Assembly: GCA_964409645.1 (NCBI GenBank)
Contig: CAYPEK010000078.1
Span: 1-20,511, forward strand
DNA length: 20,511 nt
Direction of reading: 5' to 3'
Origin: CAYPEK01 sp964409645
Lineage (GTDB): Bacteria > UBP15 > UBA6099
The number at the start of each line of letters is the position of its first letter. The first letter of the stretch is position 1. The notes under the pieces were generated by a model that ran no database searches, had not been told where the DNA came from, and saw only the letters and a program-made list of their open reading frames with translations. The position numbers and the translations under genes are program-made. Below are positions 1 through 6,995 of the stretch, piece after piece.

Positions 1-518
1 GTGTCGTTGATGTTGACGACTTCGGCGCCTTTCGGGATCGCCTCGACGAACGGCTCTGGCTGCGCCGGTTCGTCGCCGAGTGCGGCTTTCGCGGCCGCCG
101 CGAACGCATCCACCGGCTCATCCGATTTCACTGTTTTCTCGGCCAGTTCGTCGCTGACCCACATGTAGGCGGAGACTTTGCTGCAGATTCTGGCGTAGTC
201 GGGTGGTTTAAGGAGAATGTCGATGGCTTTTGCGCGTTTCGCGGCGAGCAGCTTTTCTTTTGTCGGGGCGCCCGTGAGTATGATTATGGGTATCTCTTCA
301 TCCATGTCGCGGATGTTGGAAAGAACATCAACGCCGTCCCCGCCCGGCAATTCGAGCGACAGAATCACCGCGTTGGGCATCTCCGTCATGAGGCTGACGA
401 CGGCCTCTTCCGCCTGATCCACGAACACAAAACGGCAAGGCTTGTCGCCTAGCGCTTCCTTTATGCCGTTTTGGATATTTTCGTCAGCCTCAATAACGAG
501 GATGGTTCTTTCTTCCAT
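1..518 (-). CDS. Response-regulator-like protein with a pseudo-receiver domain (partial, runs off left edge)
   Basis: The first 172 residues are visible; the 3' end lies outside the window. Residues 5-120 have the receiver (CheY-like) pattern: a beta-1 strand ILVIEADEN, the LPGGDG turn at 57-62, Thr82 and Lys104 followed by Pro. The phosphorylation site is altered. The residue four before the LPG proline, normally Asp, is Ser54 (codon TCG at 357-359), and the acidic pair reads Glu10-Ala11 instead of Asp-Asp. The domain therefore should not be phosphorylated in the usual way and is probably a structural or protein-binding pseudo-receiver. Residues 125-172 are a Glu/Ala/Pro-rich linker leading to an unseen C-terminal part. 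The gene lies 158 bp behind the hybrid kinase on the same strand and has its own promoter. The ATG at 518 is the first start before the receiver; its Shine-Dalgarno (GGGAG) is rather distant. Confidence 0.85.
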   Translation of the reverse strand, partial: MEERTILVIEADENIQNGIKEALGDKPCRFVFVDQAEEAVVSLMTEMPNAVILSLELPGGDGVDVLSNIRDMDEEIPIIILTGAPTKEKLLAAKRAKAIDILLKPPDYARICSKVSAYMWVSDELAEKTVKSDEPVDAFAAAAKAALGDEPAQPEPFVEAIPKGAEVVNIND

Positions 519-593
519 CGCCTGAAACAAACTCCCGCTTCAGTAAAGCCGCTCCAAACGCCGTCCCGGCCGGGGAGCGGGCAAAAAAATGAT

Positions 594-623
594 ATTATAA
601 AAAACTGTATTTTTCAAGGTCAA
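594..623 (-). promoter_or_regulatory. Sigma-70-type promoter of the pseudo-receiver gene
   Basis: On the minus strand TTGACC (618-623) is followed after 18 bp by a perfect TATAAT (594-599). Transcription would start near 587 and give a leader of about 70 nt. The promoter lies between the hybrid kinase stop and the receiver gene, so the receiver protein can be expressed independently of the kinase. Confidence 0.6.
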
Positions 624-676
624 AAGTTGCTGCGGAGGCGTGATTTACCTCAAAATCGCTGTGTTTTGTCTGCCGG

Positions 677-3244
677 TCAGATACTAATTGACTGTTTCAG
701 GATGGCTGCGAACTTGTCTTTTTGGAACGGTTTCGGGATGCAGACGACGCAGTTATGGAACTCTTCAGCGAGCGACGAGCAGGCTGCTTCGTCAGAGTAA
801 ACGATAATTACGTGCTTGGTGATCGGAGTTATCCCGCTGGTGGCCGCGGCGATCAACTCGTTCAGTTCCGGGAAAGCGGATTCAGGGTCTGTCACAATGA
901 TCTCGGGTTTTTCCCTGTTGAGAATCTCGCGAGCCTCGCGGTAATTGTTTGTGTGCAGAACGCGTATGTACGAGCCTTCAACCATGTCGGTTATAGCCGT
1001 GAGAATTTCCGGGTCTTGGTCGAGAATAAGGAGCGAGTGCCGCTTGGTGGAGGAGATGCCTTGGTCCACTTGTATGGTTTGTTTTTCGCTGATTCCGTGT
1101 TCGAGCACCATGTTCATCGTTCCGGGGAAAATAATCCGGATTTCCGTCCCTTGGCCCTCGCGGCTTTCGATTTCGATCGAGGCGTTGTGAACCTGCGCGA
1201 TTTCCTTGACGATGGCGAGTCCGAGCCCGGTGCCGCCGTACTGACGCGTTGATGAGTTGTCCACCTGATAGAACCGGTCGAATATTTTCGGCTGTTCCTC
1301 GGGGGGGATTCCGATTCCTGTGTCTTTGACCGATATGGCGATTGTGTTCTCGCGCGTATATGAATTGACCTCGATTCTGCCTCCATGCGGGGTGAACTTG
1401 ATCGCGTTGCTGATCAGGTTGGCGAGGATGTGGCGGAACATGTGCTTATCGGCGATCAACGCGCGCGCCTCTTTATCGAAATGCGTGCGTATGAATAATT
1501 TCTTGTCTTCTATCTGCTCCTGAAACTCCGCAAGCACGGAGTCCACGGAATCCGGGATGTCGAGCTGTTGTTTTTCGAGTTCGACGCGGCCGGATTCGAT
1601 CTTGGCGAGGTCGAGAAGGTTGTCTATGAGATCGTTGAGCTGCCAGCCGCGGCGCATGACGATACGGAGTTTTTCGATGAACTTTTCGGGCAGGTCTCCA
1701 TATTTGCCTTTTTCCGCCATGCTGAGGTTTCCGAGCATGACGGAGAGAGGGGTGCGGAGTTCGTGGGACACCATCGAAAGGAAATTTGTCTTCACTTCGT
1801 CCATTTTGCGGAGCTGCTCGATTTCTTTTTCGAGGGCGATCGCGTTGATCCGCTGCTCCTCCGCGCGTTTTGCGTCGGTGATATCGATGAAGCTCTCGAT
1901 GCCGATGGCCGGGCGGCCGTCCTGATCGTTGACGGCTGTGAAGTTTTTGCTGAGAGTGATGCTGCGGCCGTCTTTTGTTGTCATTTGGCACTCGCGGCCG
2001 AAGACCGGTATCTCCGTGGCGTCGGGGCCGAATATCGAGCATGAGCAGCCGCATGAGTCTCCCAAAATATCGCCGCATTTACGGCCTACGGTTTCTTCGG
2101 CTGTGTAGCCGGTTATGCGCTCCGCCGTCAGGTTCCACGAACGAATGATATTGGCTCTGTCCACTGTGAAAAGGCCGCTCGGAATTGTCTTGATTATCAT
2201 GTTCAGACGGTCGCGGTTCTCTCTCAGTTCTTCTTGCAGGGCGACTTTTTCCTCGAGCATGTAGTTCTCGCTCTCGAGCCGCACAGCCTTCACCTGCACC
2301 GCCATCAACAGGAATCCGCCTATGACGAAAACGAGCAGCACTCCAATCGTCACAATCCACGTTGTGCGCATGTGCCTGTTGATGGGGGTGGAAATATCGG
2401 AGTACGGAGTCGAGATTATAACCGTCCAGACGCGGTCGCCCATGCGGAACGGAGCGACGGCGAACATTGTGTCGCCGATCAGCAGCTTATCCGGCTGTTG
2501 GCGCCAGATCGCCGTCTTCAGGTCCTCTCTGATCTCGTCGTTGAAGAGGTCGGTCTTGGATATGTCCATTCCGATGTATGCGGAGTTTGGGTGGTAGATC
2601 ACCGTTCCGTTTTCGTCCAACATCCACGAATAGCCGTTCTTCCCGGCGCGAGTGTTTTTCAGGAACAGGTTGGTCAACTGGTCCATTTTTAATATCGTCG
2701 CGACGCTTCCGTTCATCTTCTTGTCGGTAAACACCGGAGCGTGTATAGCTATCGCGTCGAATCCCTCCACCGCCCTGAACAGACCGCTCACAACCATTCT
2801 TTTTGTCTCGAACATGCGCGCCACATGTTCCTGCATGCTTACATTCGCGTTCAGCGCTTTAGGGTCGGCGGGATACATGTAAACAAGAGTTCCCGACTGA
2901 TTCATTCTGTAGCCCGCGTAAATGAAATCCTGATTAACCTTGTAAAACTCGCGGATACTTTCCTTGCAATCCGGGTTGCAAGGTACGCGCACTCCTTTTG
3001 ACGAAGAGAGGGTTAAAATGCTGTTTGTGAGATTCGAAAAGAGGGTTTCTATGCCGCGCGCGGAGCCTTTGACGATTTCGAGCTGATGGTTTTGAAACTG
3101 CTCCACCAGCGACCGACGGAATATGTTATTCGCGTTGACGCTGTACCATATTATGAGGGCTGATATGAAAATCGAGGGCAGCAGAAGAAGAAAGCTTACC
3201 GGCTTGACGAGGATTTTTTGTCCTTTTCTGTTTTCTGTGTCCAT
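677..3244 (-). CDS. Membrane-bound hybrid sensor histidine kinase (Cache-PAS-HisKA-HATPase-receiver)
   Basis: Sensor kinase of 855 residues. In order: transmembrane helix (about 15-34); extracytoplasmic Cache sensor (about 36-290, with the typical GYSWMLDENGTVIYHP stretch near 204-219); second helix (about 297-316); PAS (about 345-460); a short coiled coil; HisKA with phospho-acceptor His494 in SHELRTP; HATPase with the N-box NLISNAIKF, DTGIGIP and GGTGLGLA; and a C-terminal receiver (about 737-855). The PAS contains a cysteine cluster (Cys390, 398, 400, 402, 419), and the sensor has a Cys89/Cys93 pair. The receiver keeps Asp786 and Lys838 but has Asp-Gln in the acidic pair and no PGxDG turn, so it is divergent. 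The ATG at 3244 is preferred over the GTG at 3253 because AAGGTGG lies at good spacing before it. Its neighbours upstream are the GH38 mannosidase and a small membrane protein, which suggests sensing tied to glycan use (inference). Confidence 0.93.
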   Translation of the reverse strand: MDTENRKGQKILVKPVSFLLLLPSIFISALIIWYSVNANNIFRRSLVEQFQNHQLEIVKGSARGIETLFSNLTNSILTLSSSKGVRVPCNPDCKESIREFYKVNQDFIYAGYRMNQSGTLVYMYPADPKALNANVSMQEHVARMFETKRMVVSGLFRAVEGFDAIAIHAPVFTDKKMNGSVATILKMDQLTNLFLKNTRAGKNGYSWMLDENGTVIYHPNSAYIGMDISKTDLFNDEIREDLKTAIWRQQPDKLLIGDTMFAVAPFRMGDRVWTVIISTPYSDISTPINRHMRTTWIVTIGVLLVFVIGGFLLMAVQVKAVRLESENYMLEEKVALQEELRENRDRLNMIIKTIPSGLFTVDRANIIRSWNLTAERITGYTAEETVGRKCGDILGDSCGCSCSIFGPDATEIPVFGRECQMTTKDGRSITLSKNFTAVNDQDGRPAIGIESFIDITDAKRAEEQRINAIALEKEIEQLRKMDEVKTNFLSMVSHELRTPLSVMLGNLSMAEKGKYGDLPEKFIEKLRIVMRRGWQLNDLIDNLLDLAKIESGRVELEKQQLDIPDSVDSVLAEFQEQIEDKKLFIRTHFDKEARALIADKHMFRHILANLISNAIKFTPHGGRIEVNSYTRENTIAISVKDTGIGIPPEEQPKIFDRFYQVDNSSTRQYGGTGLGLAIVKEIAQVHNASIEIESREGQGTEIRIIFPGTMNMVLEHGISEKQTIQVDQGISSTKRHSLLILDQDPEILTAITDMVEGSYIRVLHTNNYREAREILNREKPEIIVTDPESAFPELNELIAAATSGITPITKHVIIVYSDEAACSSLAEEFHNCVVCIPKPFQKDKFAAILKQSISI

Positions 3245-3295
3245 GACGGCCACCTTCAGACAAGAATTGCCTTCCCGCGAGCCGATTTTATAGAA

Positions 3296-3301
3296 ATTAT
3301 A
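3296..3301 (-). promoter_or_regulatory. Possible -10 element upstream of the Cache hybrid kinase
   Basis: A perfect TATAAT lies on the minus strand about 50 bp before the kinase ATG, in an AT-rich spacer. No good -35 hexamer is visible at 16-18 bp, so the kinase may have its own weak or activated promoter, or only read-through from the mannosidase. Confidence 0.25.
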
Positions 3302-3337
3302 TCATAATAATTTAACTTGTGGCGACCGCTCCAAATA

Positions 3338-3559
3338 TTAGAATCTCGTCGGCTCTTTGTGGATCAGGTTTTTCACAATGTCAGAAACGATAATACCCAG
3401 AATGAGGCCGCCTCCCGCTCCAAGCACTTTCCACAATATCCTTGCGTGGCCGTGAGCGAGTTTGTTCACATACTCGAACAACTCAAAGATAATGACGAAC
3501 GTCACGATCGCGGCGATCAGGCCGCAGAGATATGAAAATACGGATAGCAGCGATTTCAT
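3338..3559 (-). CDS. Small two-helix membrane protein, function unknown
   Basis: A 73-residue protein with two hydrophobic segments (about 8-28 and 44-62) joined by a short loop rich in Lys and His, and a basic C-terminus (HKEPTRF). I do not recognise the family. The ATG at 3559 is chosen because GGAGG precedes it by 9 nt and the protein then opens with the first helix. A longer reading frame from 3601 would overlap the mannosidase stop and add a polar, non-membrane extension. It lies 31 bp after the GH38 gene and 93 bp before the sensor kinase on the same strand, so it is probably co-transcribed with them. It could be an accessory of the kinase or simply an unrelated passenger. Confidence 0.7.
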   Translation of the reverse strand: MKSLLSVFSYLCGLIAAIVTFVIIFELFEYVNKLAHGHARILWKVLGAGGGLILGIIVSDIVKNLIHKEPTRF

Positions 3560-3590
3560 CGGGTTCGGCCTCCGCCCGGATTCGCGCGGG

Positions 3591-6500
3591 TCAGAACACA
3601 ACCTTGAGCGTCTTCAGTTCGTAGTGGCCGATCGGCACTACTATTTCATTGTCTTTAAAGCTGACTTTCTTCGGCTGCTCTTCCATCAGGTTGGTTTCGA
3701 ACACGGCTTTAGGTTTCGCGGGCAGAGTGATCCGTGCGGTCGAGTCTTTGCCCGTTGCTTCGTAAACCCGGAGGATGAGCGCGTCCGAATCTTCGGCTGC
3801 TTTCACCGAGGATAGAATCACGTTCGACGGTTCGGAGGCGAAGAAAGATTTTGAAGCAGGCAGGGTGCCGCTGTGGTTTTTCTCAAACATTGTAAGCGCC
3901 GGATTATTGAACTCATAACCGCGCCGCGGGGTCTGCGAGGCGCGCCAGTCGCCGGCGTGCGGATATATCGCGTATTCAATTGTGTGGTGTTTCATGTCCG
4001 CAACCGGATCCGGTTCTTTCGGCGAGCGCAGCAGCGACATCCTCAGCACGTTGTCCTTCGTGTCGTAGCCATACTTGCCGTTGTTCAGCAGGCTGAACCC
4101 GGCCTTTCCGTCCGGCGAATCATAAGCGACCCACTTCTGCGCGTTAACCTCCCATTTCGCCTTGTCGAAGGAGTTTTTTGCAACCGCCGCGCGGCCGATC
4201 GCCGCGTACGGTATTTCGTACCACGCTGTGTCGTTGAGCATGTTGAGCTGGAAGGCAAGCTTCGCCATCACGTGCGACTCCTGCCAGTCCACTTCGAGAC
4301 GCCCGAACATCTGCGGCACGCCGCGCACGAGCGATATGTAGTGCGTGAAAGTCGATTTGCCGATTGTCTTCACGAGTTTCAGCGTGACGCGCACCGGGCC
4401 GTTCTCGACCACCTCGGGCGCGGAAGCGAGCGTCACGGGGATTTCCTCGTGCAGCTTGATGTTCCACGCGTCGTATTTTTCGTGCTGGTCGCGGTAACAC
4501 TGAAGCATGTTGCCCTCGCGGCCGTCTCCGAAGTATTCAAAACTGGTGCGTTTATCCACCATGCTCGAAATGTTGCCGGTGGCCGGGTTGACCGTGATTT
4601 TTACGAACTCGTTTTCGAGCGAGGTCGGAGTAGCTTTGAGCGTGTCTTTTGCTTTAGCCGACGCGGAAGAAGTTACGCGGTAAACCGTGTAACCGGACGC
4701 CGGGAGCTGCGAGGCGACGAAAAGCAACTGGTTTTTTCCGCCCGCTGTTTTTATTTGCTGTGAAGCGGCAACTTTGCCGTCCGGACCGACGATTGCTTTA
4801 CCGGCTGCGTTCGCGATATTGACGGCGACTACGGCGTCGCGCTTCCACGGCAGAGAGTTGAACACCATCAGCGCTTCGCCCTTTCCGGTTGTCTTGACCT
4901 TTCCGGCGATTGTTTTCAATGCACCGTCCGTTGCGGCGGAGGCGGCGTCAAACAGTTTTGCGTAGTCCGAATCCGCATCGACGTATGCTTCCTTCACGCT
5001 TGAGCCGGGAAGAATGTCATGGAACTGGTTGAACATAAGGATATCCCACGCGGAGCGGATTCCAGCGCGCGGGTATTTGTATCCGAAGCGGGAGGCGATC
5101 GAGGAGAACATCTCCGCGTCCGCCAGCATTGCCTCGCCTTTTCTGTTGTTGCGCTTTGTAGTCCCCTGCGTCGTGTAAGTTCCGCGGTGGTATTCGAGGT
5201 AAAGCTCGTTGTCGTAAACGGGATAGTCTTTAGCGTCTGGGAGCGAGAGCAGGTGCTTGAAATAGGCGTCCGCTGTAGTGAAAGACGACCTCGGGAACAG
5301 CGGGTCGGCGATGAGCGCTGCCGCGCGATCGAGTGACGTCTGGGTTACGCCGCCGCCGTGGTCTCCCACGCCGAAAATTGCGAAATCTTCCGGGACTCCG
5401 GTGTCTTTGTCCATCGTCTTGAGCTGGCTGAGAAGGGAATCGGTGTCGAGCGACTGCGTGTAGTCGCCGATTGCGAAATAAGTCAGAAGCCGGGAGCCGT
5501 CGGGCGATTCCCACCAGAAAATGTGATATGGAAATTTATTGGTGTCGTTCCAGTTGATTTTCTGCGTCAGAAACCCGGTTATGCCTGCTTTTTTGTAAAT
5601 CTGCGCGAGGTTCCAGTTGTATCCGAATGAGTCGGGAGTCCAGCCCACGACGATGTCCTTACCGAATTTCTCGCGGAACCAGCGTTTGCCGTATAGCAAC
5701 TGGCGAACGAAACTCTCGCCGCCGGGGAGATTCGAGTCGGGCTCCGCCCACATGCCGCCGACGATCTCCCAGCGACCTTCCGACACCCGCTTTTTTATCC
5801 CGGCCCACAGGTCGGGGTACTTTTTCTCGATATATTGATATCCGGCGGCCTGACCCGCGCAGTACGTCCAGTCGGGTGTTTCGTCCATCATTCTCAGGAC
5901 GGTTCGTGTTGTGTTTACCCAGATATTCTCGCCTTCTCGCTTGTCCCAGCGGTACGCGAGGTCGATGTGTGAGTAACCGAGCATATAGAGCGAAAATTTA
6001 CGGGTGAAATCGGCGACCGGTTCGAGCAGCTTGCGCGCGGAGTCGAGCGATGCGGAGAAGCGGTCGAAGTCTTTCTTGTCGAATGCTTCCACGTCCACCG
6101 CCGCCGCCGAGCGATCGATTATTTCGTTCCATTTCGCGGCGTCCGGCGCATATTCGATCAGACTCCGCGTCGTTCTGAGGTCGTTGAGATAGGTGTTGAT
6201 TTTGAGGTCCAGCTCCTGCTGCGGAATGAATACCAGCGTTGCGCGCAGGAAGGCGCCTTGGCCGAAACGGTTCATGCCGTGGATGAGTATTACATATTCC
6301 TCGCCGGGAGTTGCGTTGTCGGTCAGCATGAATTCGCCTGACAGGTTGTATGAGTTGCCTTTCCATACGCCGTTGATGTAAACGTCTTCGCTCTGAGTGA
6401 CAGCCGGCCGGAACAGAATTTTGGCGCCTTTCATCGGCACGCCGCCCATTGTCTCCGGCACTTTATATTTCGACCAGAGCCATATTCCGTTTTCTGATTG

Positions 6501-6776
6501 CGGGAAGGTAAGGCCGGCGGTCGCCTTCTTCCAGTTTTTATCCGGCACGTAATGCGGGTCGGTGTAGTTCGGTTCGGTTTTATTGGTCATTTTCCATTTG
6601 TCGAGGTTCAACCGGAAGAAGTCGCCGCGCTTGTCCAGTTTCGCGATTATCTTGTCCGCTGCGGATTCCTGCGCGCGCGCCGCGAACGAGAATGTGCAGA
6701 CGGCGAGAGCGGCGATAATAAAGGACAATAATTTCTTGCTGTGTGAGTATCTCTTACGTCTTGTGGCTTTTTGCAT
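3591..6776 (-). CDS. Secreted GH38 alpha-mannosidase
   Basis: 1061 residues. It hydrolyses alpha-linked mannose in glycans (GH38, retaining, Zn-dependent). The N-terminus is a signal peptide (basic, then hydrophobic about 15-30, cleavage near AARA), so the enzyme acts in the periplasm or outside. Residues about 90-185 look like a beta-sandwich sugar-binding domain. The GH38 catalytic domain follows: metal ligands His270 and Asp272 (YSHIDLAYRW), nucleophile Asp382 in WTPDSFG, GDHGGG at 471-476 and the metal-binding His586 in NQFHDILPGSS. A helical middle domain and the large C-terminal beta-sandwich domains complete the fold, at the usual length for the family. The start has GGAGG 7 nt upstream. 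The gene is divergent from the beta-helix enzyme and heads a minus-strand run with a small membrane protein and a sensor kinase. Confidence 0.95.
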   Translation of the reverse strand: MQKATRRKRYSHSKKLLSFIIAALAVCTFSFAARAQESAADKIIAKLDKRGDFFRLNLDKWKMTNKTEPNYTDPHYVPDKNWKKATAGLTFPQSENGIWLWSKYKVPETMGGVPMKGAKILFRPAVTQSEDVYINGVWKGNSYNLSGEFMLTDNATPGEEYVILIHGMNRFGQGAFLRATLVFIPQQELDLKINTYLNDLRTTRSLIEYAPDAAKWNEIIDRSAAAVDVEAFDKKDFDRFSASLDSARKLLEPVADFTRKFSLYMLGYSHIDLAYRWDKREGENIWVNTTRTVLRMMDETPDWTYCAGQAAGYQYIEKKYPDLWAGIKKRVSEGRWEIVGGMWAEPDSNLPGGESFVRQLLYGKRWFREKFGKDIVVGWTPDSFGYNWNLAQIYKKAGITGFLTQKINWNDTNKFPYHIFWWESPDGSRLLTYFAIGDYTQSLDTDSLLSQLKTMDKDTGVPEDFAIFGVGDHGGGVTQTSLDRAAALIADPLFPRSSFTTADAYFKHLLSLPDAKDYPVYDNELYLEYHRGTYTTQGTTKRNNRKGEAMLADAEMFSSIASRFGYKYPRAGIRSAWDILMFNQFHDILPGSSVKEAYVDADSDYAKLFDAASAATDGALKTIAGKVKTTGKGEALMVFNSLPWKRDAVVAVNIANAAGKAIVGPDGKVAASQQIKTAGGKNQLLFVASQLPASGYTVYRVTSSASAKAKDTLKATPTSLENEFVKITVNPATGNISSMVDKRTSFEYFGDGREGNMLQCYRDQHEKYDAWNIKLHEEIPVTLASAPEVVENGPVRVTLKLVKTIGKSTFTHYISLVRGVPQMFGRLEVDWQESHVMAKLAFQLNMLNDTAWYEIPYAAIGRAAVAKNSFDKAKWEVNAQKWVAYDSPDGKAGFSLLNNGKYGYDTKDNVLRMSLLRSPKEPDPVADMKHHTIEYAIYPHAGDWRASQTPRRGYEFNNPALTMFEKNHSGTLPASKSFFASEPSNVILSSVKAAEDSDALILRVYEATGKDSTARITLPAKPKAVFETNLMEEQPKKVSFKDNEIVVPIGHYELKTLKVVF

Positions 6777-6815
6777 CGGTAAACCTCCAGAATAGATGCG
6801 TCAAAGTAGTATTAA

Positions 6816-6845
6816 TATATATATGTTTTTTGTATTTAATCTCAA
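6816..6845 (-). promoter_or_regulatory. Possible promoter of the GH38 mannosidase gene
   Basis: On the minus strand TTGAGA (6840-6845) is followed after 18 bp by TATATA (6816-6821) in an AT-rich tract. The leader would be about 30 nt. Alternating TA sequence allows several -10 registers. Confidence 0.35.
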
Positions 6846-6911
6846 GAGCGCGGCTGTTGATTCCGGGTTTGTCCTGAGCGATTCGCAGGCTGACGGTGTG
6901 AGTCGTATCGC

Positions 6912-6941
6912 TTGCGCATGCGTTGATGCGCGTTGTAAATT
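6912..6941 (+). promoter_or_regulatory. Possible promoter with an internal inverted repeat, beta-helix gene
   Basis: TTGCGC (6912-6917) and TAAATT (6936-6941) are 18 bp apart on the plus strand. The inverted repeat GCGCAT / ATGCGC (6914-6919 and 6926-6931, 6-bp centre) overlaps the -35 and fills the spacer, where a repressor could bind. The hexamers are only moderate matches, so this is tentative. Confidence 0.3.
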
Positions 6942-6995
6942 TATAAAGCCGCTGGTGCGCGAGGAAGTAAGGCGGCGGTGCGGGAGGGAACCCAA

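Noticed and set aside
3560..3601. Longer N-terminus for the small membrane protein
   Set aside because: It would overlap the mannosidase stop and add a polar arginine-rich stretch, while the ATG at 3559 has a good GGAGG.
3873..4763. Long open frame (296 residues) on the plus strand
   Set aside because: Antisense to the GH38 mannosidase; arginine-rich composition without any recognisable motif, typical of GC-rich shadow frames.
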